From Kushneria avicenniae (lineage in GTDB: Bacteria > Pseudomonadota > Gammaproteobacteria > Pseudomonadales > Halomonadaceae): DNA of 64,000 bases. Positions 55,944-64,000 of the stretch are shown one piece after another; positions within the stretch are counted from its first letter, which is position 1, and each line of letters starts with the position of its first letter. The notes under the pieces were generated by a model, which was given only the letters and a program-made list of their open reading frames with translations, was not told the DNA's origin and made no database searches. The stretch lies in contig NZ_FOLY01000003.1 of NCBI RefSeq assembly GCF_900112585.1, forward strand, positions 186,001-250,000, given 5' to 3'. The position numbers and the translations under genes were made by a program.

Positions 55944-56267
55944 AGTGCCCCGTTGTGCCGATCCGGCCTGTGCCGTTTATGCTCGTCACGGCGCACGACA
56001 CGGCCTCTTAAGACTCAGTGCAGGGGGAGATACCGGACACACCGATGTTTCACGTGAAACATATCTCACCCGGACCGGCATACCTTTTTCAGCATCAAAA
56101 AGAGGCCTCATGATGACTATCCGCGTCCGGTGACCGGACGCACTCGTGCATCCGGCATGCTAAATTCCGGCTCAGGAACCGCTCGTGACAGGCTCATGCG
56201 CGTGCCGATACGGGAATCGGCGCCCTGTGGCGCCGATCCAATGATTCATGGCAGCGCCATCAAGTGG
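55944..56267. other. Intergenic region with parS site 5 and two hairpins
   Basis: This 324-base gap holds parS site 5 (56046-56061), an 8-bp inverted repeat GCGTCCGG/CCGGACGC (56123-56141) and a 9-bp hairpin ATCGGCGCC/GGCGCCGAT (56216-56237). The last lies 30 bases after the SEC-C gene stop and may shape its 3' end. I see no convincing gene. Confidence 0.6.
56046..56061. promoter_or_regulatory. parS site 5
   Basis: This is a perfect 16-bp parS palindrome, symmetric over 18 bp (56045-56062), in the gap upstream of the cupin gene. Confidence 0.88.
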
Positions 56268-56465
56268 CTATCCGCCATGGCATTTCTTGAACTTCTTCCC
56301 GCTCCCACAGGGACAAGGGTCGTTGCGGCCGACATCCTTCAGGGCATTGCGCGCGGGCTTTTGTGGACCATGGTTGCAGTGCGGGCCATGGACATGACCA
56401 TGGTGGTCATGATCGTGATGATGGTCGTGCTGGCAATTCGGGCCGTGAACGTGGGGCTGAGTCAT
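56268..56465 (-). CDS. His-rich SEC-C motif mini-protein
   Basis: This 65-residue protein has two metal-binding parts. The first half is packed with His and Cys ([20 protein letters not shown] and a second [10 protein letters not shown]). The C-terminus is a SEC-C zinc motif ([16 protein letters not shown]), as at the end of SecA. It may act as a zinc or nickel store or delivery protein, which is inference. ATG at 56465 is chosen; a TTG at 56516 would add 17 residues. No neighbour explains its role. Confidence 0.82.
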   Translation of the reverse strand: MTQPHVHGPNCQHDHHHDHDHHGHVHGPHCNHGPQKPARNALKDVGRNDPCPCGSGKKFKKCHGG

Positions 56466-56876
56466 GTCGTGATTCCCGGTGGTCGTGATGTCGTGATTAT
56501 CGCCACCGCGCAGCAAAAGAGAAGCCCTTCAAAGCGCATTTTCGACACCCGGAATCCATCGCGAGACTGTATCGCAAAACTGTTTTGATCCCCCCTCTTG
56601 AAACCTCCCCGCCGACCCTGTCTGCGTGACAGCAGCGCGCCCATCAGATCCCGATCAGCTCGAACCAGCGCATACTGACCAACCGCTCGAGTCAGAGAAC
56701 GTCTGCCGATGCCGCCGAGCACGCCAGCGCCCGAGGTCATTGATGCGTCTGGCGCATCGTGGCGCTTAATGAGCGCGCATCGCCTCATGACATCACTTCA
56801 TGGCATCACTTCATGACAAGGGCCCCGCCTCTGCTGGCGGGTCCCCTGTCGTATGCCGCTTTGATAACCCCGCGCC
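56466..56876. other. Intergenic region with a short tandem repeat and a long imperfect hairpin
   Basis: This 411-base gap has two and a half copies of a 13-base repeat (CATGRCATCACTT) at 56786-56817 and a 15-bp imperfect hairpin (56815-56829 with 56836-56850) after gntR that may end its transcript, though without a T-run. The open frames here look like noise. Confidence 0.5.
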
Positions 56877-57545
56877 TTATAAAGAAGCCTGACGCTCCCA
56901 GGCCGCCAGCACAATCCGCTCGGACTGCGCCAGATACTGCTCCAGCAGGGCCACGGCAGCTGTCGTATCGCCACCTTCAAAGGTCTCCAGCACCTGCTCG
57001 TTCATCTCGACGTAGGGGCCGTGCAGCCACTCCTTGTCGGCCATCAGCCCGAAGGCAAGCCGTAGCTCGGCCAGAATCTGGCGAAAGAAGACGTTCATGC
57101 GCGCGCTGTCCGCCAGCGCCACGATGGCGCCGTGAAAGGCCATGTTGGCCGTGCCTACCGCCTGCCAGTCCCTGCGCTCGCGACACGTTCGAGCCTCTTC
57201 CACGGCAGCGCGCATCTCCTTGACCGCCGGATGGCTGGGCCAGGCCTCACTCAGCGCGCGACACTCGATGAAGCGCCGCAGCCGGTAGATTTCGACGATG
57301 GACGCCGCATCGGGGCGGGTGACAAATACGCCGCGATGGGGCTGATGCGTGACCAGTCCCTCGTGGGCCAGCGTTCGAAAGGCCTCTCGGAGCGTGTTGC
57401 GCGACACCCCCAGACGCTCGCACAGCGATATTTCCGACAGGCGCTGTCCCGGAGTGAACGCCCCTTCGACCAGCAGACGCCGAATACCGGCCGTGACGGT
57501 CTCTCCCAGTGATGGATTCCTGTCTTCCAGATCCTGCTTTTTCAT
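56877..57545 (-). CDS. GntR/FCD family transcriptional regulator
   Basis: This 222-residue regulator has an N-terminal winged helix-turn-helix (about 12-75; GQRLSEISLCERLGVSRNTL and HRGVFVTRP) and a C-terminal helical FCD effector domain (about 85-215) with the metal-ligand pattern Asp/His...His. It diverges from the 5-oxoproline cluster, so it should respond to 5-oxoproline or a related acid. A perfect ATTGTT-G-AACAAT in the shared gap is a candidate operator. Bacillus uses an unrelated IclR-type KipR at the equivalent place. Confidence 0.9.
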   Translation of the reverse strand: MKKQDLEDRNPSLGETVTAGIRRLLVEGAFTPGQRLSEISLCERLGVSRNTLREAFRTLAHEGLVTHQPHRGVFVTRPDAASIVEIYRLRRFIECRALSEAWPSHPAVKEMRAAVEEARTCRERRDWQAVGTANMAFHGAIVALADSARMNVFFRQILAELRLAFGLMADKEWLHGPYVEMNEQVLETFEGGDTTAAVALLEQYLAQSERIVLAAWERQASL

Positions 57546-57701
57546 GAAGCGCCATTCCGGTCATGACATGTCAGGCACCCAGTGTTCCCGATAAGGGGCC
57601 CTGCCGACAAGCGCGCCCTGCGCACCAGAAGGGCGCCACCAGGCGTCTCGACGCGCCAGAATGAAACACAAGTCGAATATCCATCGGTAAGCGTCAACGC
57701 T

Positions 57702-57714
57702 ATTGTTGAACAAT
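57702..57714. promoter_or_regulatory. Candidate GntR operator
   Basis: The perfect inverted repeat ATTGTT-G-AACAAT (6-1-6) lies in the divergent gap, 157 bases before gntR and 98 bases before the transporter gene. Its shape fits FadR/FCD-type operators (TTGT...ACAA). Confidence 0.5.
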
Positions 57715-57811
57715 CGATACGCACAAAACCTACAAAATACGGTCGATCAGCCCATTGTGGCACGCCAATTGCTGGTATGGCCTGTCACCCTCTCTTTCCG
57801 GAGCCCCTGAT

Positions 57812-59050
57812 ATGGCAGCTACCCCTGACGTCGGGTTCGCCCGCTCCCGACGCGCCTCACTGATCGGTGCGGTCTTCCTGATGGCCACCTCGGCCGTCGG
57901 TCCCGGCTTTATTACCCAGACGGCCACCTTTACCGCCACGATGGGCGCGGCCTTTGCCTTCGGCATTCTGGCCTCCATCCTCATCGACCTGGTGGTGCAG
58001 CTCAACATCTGGCGCGTGGTCACCGTCACCGGCCTGCGCGCCCCCGAGATCGCCAACGCCGCGCTCCCCGGCAGCGGCTATCTGCTGGCGATTCTGATCA
58101 TCGTCGGCGGGCTGACCTTCAACGTCGGCAATATTGCCGGCGCCGGTCTGGGGCTCAATGCCCTGATGGGGCTGGATACAACATGGGGCGGGCTGATCAG
58201 CGCCGTGATCGCCGCCGGCATTTTCTCCTCCCGGCGTGCCGGCATTGCCATCGATCGCATCATCGTGGTGCTGGGCGTTTTGATGATGGCGATGACCGTG
58301 TTTGTCGCCCTCGCCTCCAACCCACCGGTAGGCGAGGCGCTGCGCCAGACGGTCATGCCTGACACCATCAACTTCGCCACCATCACCACCATCGTGGGCG
58401 GCACCGTCGGCGGCTACATCACCTACGCCGGCGCCCATCGACTGCTGGATAGCGGCCTGGGCGGCGTCGACAACGTGGATACCGTCTCGAAAGCGGCCCT
58501 GCGCGGTATTCTGGTGACCGGCGTGATGCGCTATATCCTGTTTCTCGCCATTCTCGGCGTAGTCGCCAGCGGGGTGGTCATCGATGTCTCCAGCCAGAGC
58601 GCCAACCCGGCCGCTCAGGCCTTTCAGGCCGCCGCCGGCGAGATGGGCCTGCGCGCCTTCGGCCTGATCCTCTGGGCGGCCGGCATCACCAGCATCATCG
58701 GCGCGGCCTACACGTCCATGAGCTTTATGAGCGCCTTTCGCCCCGGCATCAGCGAGGGCGTGCGCAACCGGGCCACACTGGTCTTTATCGCCATCACGCT
58801 GATCGCCTTCATGTCGGTGGGCACGCCCCCGGCGGCGCTGCTGGTCTTTGTCGGCGGTTTCAACGGGTTGATTCTGCCGGTGGGGCTGACGCTGTTTGTC
58901 TATGTGGCCTGGCGCCGGGCCGATCTCATGCATGGGCATCGCTATCCACGCTGGCTGTTGGTCGCCGGAGCCGTGGTCTGCGCGCTGACCTGGTATATGG
59001 GCTTCAATGCTATCGGCCCGATCTTTGCCTTTCTGACACCTTCTGCCTGA
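57812..59050 (+). CDS. NRAMP-fold transporter (YcsG-like) lacking the metal-binding motif
   Basis: This 412-residue protein has 11 hydrophobic segments and begins with the NRAMP-like [19 protein letters not shown]. The DPGN motif that binds divalent metal in TM1 of true NRAMP carriers is absent (TFTATM at its place), and the Met-Pro-His of TM6 is absent too ([12 protein letters not shown]). It corresponds to Bacillus YcsG, which lies with pxp genes. It may therefore carry 5-oxoproline or another organic solute, not Mn2+ or Fe2+; that is inference. CGGAG lies 8 bases before ATG at 57812. Confidence 0.83.
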   Translation: MAATPDVGFARSRRASLIGAVFLMATSAVGPGFITQTATFTATMGAAFAFGILASILIDLVVQLNIWRVVTVTGLRAPEIANAALPGSGYLLAILIIVGGLTFNVGNIAGAGLGLNALMGLDTTWGGLISAVIAAGIFSSRRAGIAIDRIIVVLGVLMMAMTVFVALASNPPVGEALRQTVMPDTINFATITTIVGGTVGGYITYAGAHRLLDSGLGGVDNVDTVSKAALRGILVTGVMRYILFLAILGVVASGVVIDVSSQSANPAAQAFQAAAGEMGLRAFGLILWAAGITSIIGAAYTSMSFMSAFRPGISEGVRNRATLVFIAITLIAFMSVGTPPAALLVFVGGFNGLILPVGLTLFVYVAWRRADLMHGHRYPRWLLVAGAVVCALTWYMGFNAIGPIFAFLTPSA

Positions 59051-59064
59051 ACAGGGAGCCTTTT

Positions 59065-59835
59065 ATGTCCTTTATCGATTTGAACAGCGATCTGGGTGAA
59101 AGCTTCGGGGCGTGGCACATGGGCGATGACGCCACCATGCTCGGCATCGTCACCAGTGCCAACGTTGCCTGCGGCTTTCATGCCGGCGACCCGGCCGGCA
59201 TTCTGCGCACCCTGAAGGCCGCCGCCGAACACGGCGTCAGCGTCGGGGCGCATGTCAGCTATCCGGATCTGGTGGGCTTTGGCCGGCGTGCCATGGACAT
59301 CGCCAGCGATGAGCTCACCGCTGACGTGATCTACCAGATCGGCGCGCTCAAGGGGCTGGCCCACACCACGGGCACAAGGGTGCGCTACGTCAAGCCGCAC
59401 GGCGCGCTCTATAACACCATCGCCCACGACCGACGCCAGGCCGAGGCCGTGATCGAGGCCATCCGGGACGTGGATGCTTCGCTGGTGCTGATGACGCTGG
59501 CCGGCACCCCGCTGGTGGGATGGGCACGCGAGGCAGGCCTGAACGTGGCGGCCGAGGCCTTTGCCGATCGCGCCTATCAGCGCGACGGCAGCCTGGTCTC
59601 GCGTCGTGAGGCGGGGGCGGTGCTGCATGACGGCGACCAGGTCGCCGAGCGCATGCTGCGTCTGGTACGAGAGGGTGTGATCGAGACCATCGACGGTCAC
59701 GACATCGCCCTTCAGGCCGACTCCATCTGCGTGCATGGCGACAGCCCCGGCGCCGTGACGCTGGCCGAGGCGGTGCGCCGCCGCCTGACCGACAGCGGCG
59801 TCGAGCTGAAGGCCTTTGCCGGAGCCCGCTCATGA
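59065..59835 (+). CDS. pxpA: 5-oxoprolinase subunit A (LamB/YcsF)
   Basis: PxpA, with PxpB and PxpC, opens 5-oxoproline to glutamate using ATP. The 256-residue protein starts with the strongly conserved [13 protein letters not shown] and has [28 protein letters not shown] and [21 protein letters not shown] lies shortly before ATG at 59065. It is 14 bases after the transporter gene and overlaps the next gene by ATGA. Identification is certain. Confidence 0.96.
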   Translation: MSFIDLNSDLGESFGAWHMGDDATMLGIVTSANVACGFHAGDPAGILRTLKAAAEHGVSVGAHVSYPDLVGFGRRAMDIASDELTADVIYQIGALKGLAHTTGTRVRYVKPHGALYNTIAHDRRQAEAVIEAIRDVDASLVLMTLAGTPLVGWAREAGLNVAAEAFADRAYQRDGSLVSRREAGAVLHDGDQVAERMLRLVREGVIETIDGHDIALQADSICVHGDSPGAVTLAEAVRRRLTDSGVELKAFAGARS

Positions 59836-60629
59836 CGACGAACGTGCATCCGTCACTGGCCGCCGCGCGCCAGGCGCGCGAACGCTTTCGCGCCGGCGCG
59901 TGTCGCCCCACGGCCGGTCTGGCCCCGGGCATGACCCAGGCCAACCTGATCGCCCTGCCGCGTGACTGGGCATGGGATTTTCTGCTCTACGCCCAGCGCA
60001 ACCCGCAGGCCTGCCCGGTGCTTGAGGTCAGTGACCCCGGCGACTGGCGCACACCGATGGCCGAGGACGCCGATCTGCGCACTGACCTGCCGCGCTACCG
60101 GCTCTGGCGCAACGGCGCGCTGACCGGGGAGATCAATGACGCCCGCGCCTGCTGGGAAGAACACCCCGATCTGGTCCCCTTTCTGATCGGCTGCAGCTTC
60201 ACCTTCGAAAACGCGCTGTTCGAGGCCGGCATCGAGGTGCGCCACATTACCGACAACACCAACGTGCCGATGTATCGCACCACCCTGCCCTGTCGTCCGG
60301 CCGGGCGACTACAGGGAGACGTGGTGGTCTCGATGCGCCCGCTGCCGGCATCGCAGGTGGCGAAAGCCAGCACCATTACCGCGCGCTATCCCGGCGTGCA
60401 CGGCGCGCCAATTCACGTGGGCGACCCGCAGGCGCTGGGCATTGTTGATCTCGACCGGCCCGACTTCGGCGACCGCGTGCGCCTTGAGCCCGGCGAGATG
60501 CCGGTGTTCTGGGCCTGTGGTGTCACCCCACAGGCTGCGGTCATGGCCTCTAACGTTCCCTTTGCGCTCACTCACGCACCGGGACACATGTTCATCACCG
60601 ATGTCCCGGACAGCCGCTATCACGTCTGA
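59832..60629 (+). CDS. Putative hydro-lyase (DUF1445, YcsI)
   Basis: This 265-residue protein belongs to the YcsI/DUF1445 family, which is related to D-glutamate cyclase: [37 protein letters not shown], and the end [14 protein letters not shown]. Mammalian D-glutamate cyclase converts D-glutamate to 5-oxo-D-proline, so a role in feeding or draining the 5-oxoproline pool is reasonable. Its ATG overlaps the pxpA stop by four bases. Confidence 0.9.
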   Translation: MTTNVHPSLAAARQARERFRAGACRPTAGLAPGMTQANLIALPRDWAWDFLLYAQRNPQACPVLEVSDPGDWRTPMAEDADLRTDLPRYRLWRNGALTGEINDARACWEEHPDLVPFLIGCSFTFENALFEAGIEVRHITDNTNVPMYRTTLPCRPAGRLQGDVVVSMRPLPASQVAKASTITARYPGVHGAPIHVGDPQALGIVDLDRPDFGDRVRLEPGEMPVFWACGVTPQAAVMASNVPFALTHAPGHMFITDVPDSRYHV

Positions 60630-60664
60630 ACCGGACTATCGGAGACATGCCTTCAGGAGGCTTT

Positions 60665-62266
60665 TTGAACATTCTCCCTGTTAACCTCAGCACCCTGCTG
60701 GTCGAGCTGGAAGACCTGTCTCAGGCGCTGGGACTTTATGACCAGCTTCAGCGCGAACCGATCCGCGGTGTCACGACCATTATCCCGGCGGCACGCACCC
60801 TGCTGGTGAGCTTTATGCCGGGGCGTATCAGCGCCGAAGCGCTCAGCCGGGAGCTGAAGGCTCGCCCCATCAGCGGTGGCAGCCATCAAAACGGCGAGCT
60901 GATCGAGATTCCCGTGCACTACAACGGTGAGGACCTTGATGAGGTGGCCCGACTGCTCGATATGGGCACCGACGAGGTGATTCGACGACACGGCGAGCAT
61001 GAATATCAGGTTGCCTTCTGCGGCTTCGCCCCGGGCTTTGCCTACCTGGCCGGCGGCGCGGGCTTTGACGTGCCCAGGCGCGACACGCCCCGCACCCGCA
61101 TTCCGGCCGGCTCAGTGGCGCTGGCCGGCACCTTCAGCGGCATCTACCCCACCGAGAGCCCCGGCGGCTGGCAGCTGATCGGCACCACGCCGCTCGAGAT
61201 GTGGGACATCCACCGCGAACCGGCCGCGCTGCTGCAGCCCGGCATGCGGGTGCGCTTTAGTGCCACCGAAGGTGCTCCCGAGCGGGTCAGCGTCAGCGTT
61301 CCTGCCGACAGCACCCCACGTTTGATCGATACGCCGCCCTGGCTGGAGGTCGTCCAGCCCGGCCTGCAAAGCCTGTTTCAGGATCTCGGCCGCGAGGGCC
61401 AGACCGATCAGGGGGTGTCCGGCGCCGGCGCGATGGACAGGGGCGCCCTGCGAAGCGCCAATCGGATCGTCGGCAATCCGAGCAATGCCACGGTCATCGA
61501 GACCGCCCTGGGCGGACTGTCGCTGCGCTGTCATCACCCCGCCATTGTGGCCGTCACCGGTGCCGAGACCGCAGTGTCGATCAAAACCGCCGAGGGCGCG
61601 CGTCTTGACGTCCGGTGCTGGGAGCCCATCGAGCTGGCCGAAGGCGACACCCTGCGTCTGGGCGCACCGACGGCGGGGCTTCGCAGCTATCTGGCCCTGC
61701 GCGGCGGATTTGACGTGGCCCCGGTACTGGGCAGCACCGCGACCGATACGCTGGCGAAACTCGGTCCCGAACCGCTGCAGCGCGACGATATCCTCCATCC
61801 CGCGGGCCTGGCAGTCACGGCGCTGTCGCTCAATGAATCTCCGGCGCATGCTTTGCCGCGTGCTGGCGAGAGCATCACGCTCGATATCGTCATGGGCCCG
61901 CGCAGCGACTGGTTTACCGAGCAGGCGCTGGCACTTTTATGCGATCAGGACTGGCAGGTGACACCGCGCTCCGACCGGGTCGGCATTCGCCTCGAAGGTG
62001 AGCACTCACTGACGCGACAGCAAAGCGCAGAGCTGCCCAGCGAGGGAACCGTCACCGGCGCGCTGCAGGTACCGGCCAGCGGTCAGCCAGTGCTGTTTCT
62101 GGCTGACCACCCATTGACCGGCGGCTATCCGGTAATCGCCTGCGTGGCCGATCACCATCTGGACCTCGCCGGGCAGATTCCGCCCGGCGCCACCGTTCGC
62201 TTTCACCCGATTACCCGTTTTGCACCGCTGGCCGGTGGCAACGCATCGCACGAGGTCACCTCATGA
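60665..62266 (+). CDS. pxpBC: Fused 5-oxoprolinase subunits B and C (KipI-KipA)
   Basis: This 533-residue protein joins PxpB (KipI, AHS1; about 1-215, with FCGFAPGFAYLAGG and TPRTRIPAGSVALAGTFSGI) to PxpC (KipA, AHS2; about 225-525, with VVQPGLQSLFQDLGREG and LFLADHPLTGGYPVIA). In E. coli and Bacillus these are separate genes. The pair is also the carboxyltransferase half of urea carboxylase. I chose TTG at 60665 because AGGAGG at 60655-60660 is just upstream; ATG at 60647 lacks proper spacing. It overlaps the biotin carboxylase gene by ATGA. Confidence 0.92.
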   Translation: MNILPVNLSTLLVELEDLSQALGLYDQLQREPIRGVTTIIPAARTLLVSFMPGRISAEALSRELKARPISGGSHQNGELIEIPVHYNGEDLDEVARLLDMGTDEVIRRHGEHEYQVAFCGFAPGFAYLAGGAGFDVPRRDTPRTRIPAGSVALAGTFSGIYPTESPGGWQLIGTTPLEMWDIHREPAALLQPGMRVRFSATEGAPERVSVSVPADSTPRLIDTPPWLEVVQPGLQSLFQDLGREGQTDQGVSGAGAMDRGALRSANRIVGNPSNATVIETALGGLSLRCHHPAIVAVTGAETAVSIKTAEGARLDVRCWEPIELAEGDTLRLGAPTAGLRSYLALRGGFDVAPVLGSTATDTLAKLGPEPLQRDDILHPAGLAVTALSLNESPAHALPRAGESITLDIVMGPRSDWFTEQALALLCDQDWQVTPRSDRVGIRLEGEHSLTRQQSAELPSEGTVTGALQVPASGQPVLFLADHPLTGGYPVIACVADHHLDLAGQIPPGATVRFHPITRFAPLAGGNASHEVTS

Positions 62267-64000
62267 ACGTTCCCGATACACAGCCCCCGTTGAAAAACAG
62301 CCTGCGCCCGCTGAAAAGGGTCTTGATTGCCAATCGCGGCGAGATCGCCGTGCGCCTTATCAACGCCTGCCGCGACTACAATGTCGCCTCGATCGCCGTG
62401 TACGCCGAGGGCGATCTGGACGCCCTGCATGTCCAGCTGGCCGATGAGGCCTTCGCACTGGGCGGCGAACGTGCGAGCGAGAGCTATCTGTCGATCGAAC
62501 GACTGCTGGACGTGGCCCGCCGTGCCGGCGCCGATGCCATCCATCCGGGCTACGGCTTTCTCTCCGAGCGTGCCGACTTCGCCCGCGCCGTACAGGAAGC
62601 CGGCATGGTCTGGATCGGCCCGAACCCGGAGACCATCGACGTGCTGGGCGACAAGGTCAAGGCGCGCCGGCTGGCACTCGAAGTGGGCGCGCCGCTGGCG
62701 CGCGGCACCGAAAGCCCGGTGGACAGCGCCGAGGAGGTCGTGGCCTTTGCCGACGAGGTCGGCCTGCCGATCGCCATCAAGGCGGCCTTCGGCGGCGGCG
62801 GACGCGGGCTCAAGGTCGCCTGGCGCATGGATGAAGTCACCGAGTGCTATCACTCGGCGGTGCGCGAGGCCGAGGCTGCCTTCGGGCGGGGCGAGTGCTT
62901 TGTCGAGCAGTATCTGGATCGTCCACGCCACATCGAGGCCCAGATCATCGGTGATCATCACGGCAACGTGGTGGTGGTCGGCACCCGGGACTGCTCGCTG
63001 CAGCGGCGCAACCAGAAGCTCGTCGAGGAGGCGCCAGCGCCCTTTTTGAGCGACGAGCAGCGCCGCCGGATCCACCAGGCCGCCCACGACATCGGCACCC
63101 GGGCGAACTATGTCAGCGCCGGCACGGTGGAATTTCTGCTGGGCAGCGACGACACCCTGTCGTTTCTGGAGGTCAACACGCGACTGCAGGTCGAGCACCC
63201 GGTCACCGAGGAGACCGCCGGCGTGGATCTCGTCATCGAGCAGCTGCGCGTTGCCGAAGGCCATCCGCTCTCCTTTACCGAGAGCCCGACGCCGCGCGGC
63301 CACAGCTTCGAGTTTCGCATCAACGCCGAGGACCCCGCCAAGGGCTTTCTGCCCACGCCGGGGCCGGTCGAGACGTTCAGGGCGCCCACCGGTGCCGGCG
63401 TGCGGCTGGATACCGGTGTAGAAGGCGGCGGTCACGTCTCCGGCCATTTCGACTCATTGATGGCCAAGCTGATTGTCACCGGCGCGAGTCGCGAACAGGC
63501 CATTGCCCGGGCCCGGCGCGCGCTGGCGCATTTCGAGATCGAGGGCGTGGCCTCAACGCTGCCCTTCCATCGCGCGGTCATGGCCCATCCGGATTTCACC
63601 GGGAAGCAGATGTTCAACGTCCATACGCGCTGGATCGAGACCGACTTTCAGGACAACCTCGAGTGGGCGCCCCGCCAGAAACCGGCCGCCGAGCCCGGCA
63701 TGCTGCACGCCATGATCGACATCGACGGCAAACGCCACCGCATCGGTCTGCCTGCCGCGCTGCTGGCGCATCTGGCCCCGAGCGCGGCGGCACCAGCGCC
63801 TGAACAGACACCTGATGAAGGTGACGGCAGCGTCACATCGCCCATCAGCGGCACGCTGCTGGCCTGGCAGGTCGAGGATGGTGCCCGTGTCAGTGAAGGA
63901 GAGGTGATCGCCATCATGGAGGCGATGAAGATGGAAACGCAGATCACTGCCGAAACCGGGGGCCGGCTTGTTCATCGTGCCGAGACCGGAGCGACGCTCG
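62263..64000 (+). CDS. Biotin carboxylase with C-terminal biotinyl domain (3' partial)
   Basis: The 579 codons visible give a biotin carboxylase (about 15-460): VLIANRGEIAVRLINACRD, the HPGYGFLSERADFA loop, the glycine-rich FGGGGRGLKV, and EVNTRLQVEHPVTE. A linker and a biotin-carrier domain with EAMKMETQI near 63915-63945 follow. The frame is open at the window end, so the stop lies beyond. Its ATG overlaps the pxpBC stop. With the PxpBC protein it supplies the same domains as urea carboxylase, so the two may form a two-chain biotin-dependent carboxylase. Classical acetyl-CoA carboxylase is unlikely here because BC and BCCP are normally separate. Confidence 0.93.
   Translation, partial: MNVPDTQPPLKNSLRPLKRVLIANRGEIAVRLINACRDYNVASIAVYAEGDLDALHVQLADEAFALGGERASESYLSIERLLDVARRAGADAIHPGYGFLSERADFARAVQEAGMVWIGPNPETIDVLGDKVKARRLALEVGAPLARGTESPVDSAEEVVAFADEVGLPIAIKAAFGGGGRGLKVAWRMDEVTECYHSAVREAEAAFGRGECFVEQYLDRPRHIEAQIIGDHHGNVVVVGTRDCSLQRRNQKLVEEAPAPFLSDEQRRRIHQAAHDIGTRANYVSAGTVEFLLGSDDTLSFLEVNTRLQVEHPVTEETAGVDLVIEQLRVAEGHPLSFTESPTPRGHSFEFRINAEDPAKGFLPTPGPVETFRAPTGAGVRLDTGVEGGGHVSGHFDSLMAKLIVTGASREQAIARARRALAHFEIEGVASTLPFHRAVMAHPDFTGKQMFNVHTRWIETDFQDNLEWAPRQKPAAEPGMLHAMIDIDGKRHRIGLPAALLAHLAPSAAAPAPEQTPDEGDGSVTSPISGTLLAWQVEDGARVSEGEVIAIMEAMKMETQITAETGGRLVHRAETGATL

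Noticed and set aside
56786-56817. Short tandem repeat as a possible CRISPR or phase-variable element
   Set aside because: There are only two and a half 13-base copies with no spacers, and it is not in a coding or promoter position.
57857-58939. 360-codon open frame antisense to the NRAMP-fold gene
   Set aside because: Its product is full of Gly, Asp, His and Gln without structure, and the plus strand encodes a clear membrane protein.
62203-63447. 414-codon open frame on the minus strand opposite the biotin carboxylase gene
   Set aside because: It is a shadow of codon bias in a high-GC gene. The plus-strand frame has all biotin-carboxylase motifs, while the antisense product matches no family.

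Overview
The window reads as a chromosomal segment of a moderately high-GC gammaproteobacterium. The gene set and protein sequences fit the Halomonadaceae (Halomonas, Kushneria or Chromohalobacter type). Support comes from the order ubiI-ubiH-pepP-ygfB / zapA-6S RNA-fau, glyQS beside LPS heptose genes, a DksA2-type protein, Na+-coupled transporters, and DUF4168 and DUF445 proteins. No tRNA, rRNA, CRISPR array, insertion sequence or prophage was recognised. Five perfect copies of the 16-bp ParB site parS (TGTTTCACGTGAAACA) lie in five separate intergenic gaps between 4.7 and 56.1 kb, so the segment is probably close to the chromosome origin. The neighbourhood of glyQS and gmhB, which is origin-proximal in Pseudomonas, agrees with this.

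Layout. 0-4.7 kb: gpmI (5' end outside the window), envC, a ctpA-type S41 protease and a small lipoprotein, closed by a terminator. 4.8-11.1 kb: the ubiquinone hydroxylase genes ubiI and ubiH with pepP and ygfB (minus strand), diverging from zapA, 6S RNA and fau; then a 31-residue membrane peptide gene. 11.2-14.2 kb: ilvA, rpiA and an unknown gene. 14.2-25.4 kb: an LPS inner-core and envelope cluster (waaA, hldE, a GT9 heptosyltransferase, kdkA, a stand-alone DUF3413 membrane protein, GT2 and GT4 glycosyltransferases, ddl, a LysE exporter, waaF, hldD). 25.6-29.2 kb: glyQ, glyS and a GNAT gene. 29.3-35.8 kb: a Na+/solute symporter with a tiny membrane partner, then a LysR regulator diverging from a CoA-transferase, an HMG-CoA-lyase-like enzyme and an MFS exporter. 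36-41.2 kb: a DUF4168 protein, gmhB, a third UbiH-family hydroxylase, DUF924, pgeF and an old yellow enzyme.

41.3-46.5 kb is the most unusual part. It is a visibly more A+T-rich four-gene operon on the minus strand. In transcription order it encodes a small periplasmic binding-protein-like polypeptide, an outer-membrane beta-barrel, a membrane-bound Cache/PAS/GGDEF/EAL protein whose GGDEF site is broken and whose EAL site is intact, and a LuxI-superfamily acyltransferase that keeps the residues typical of acyl-homoserine-lactone synthases. It looks like an envelope-sensing c-di-GMP module tied to production of an acylated small molecule.

47-56.5 kb: a dksA2-type gene lacking most zinc ligands, a DUF938 methyltransferase, a DUF2183 phosphatase, an MHS-family transporter, rhlE, an NhaC-type antiporter, DUF445, a cupin and a His-rich SEC-C mini-protein. 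56.9-64 kb: a 5-oxoproline (pyroglutamate) cluster. A GntR/FCD regulator diverges from an NRAMP-fold transporter without the metal-binding motif, pxpA, a DUF1445 hydro-lyase, a fused pxpB-pxpC gene and a biotin carboxylase/BCCP gene cut by the window end. The last two together carry the same domains as urea carboxylase.
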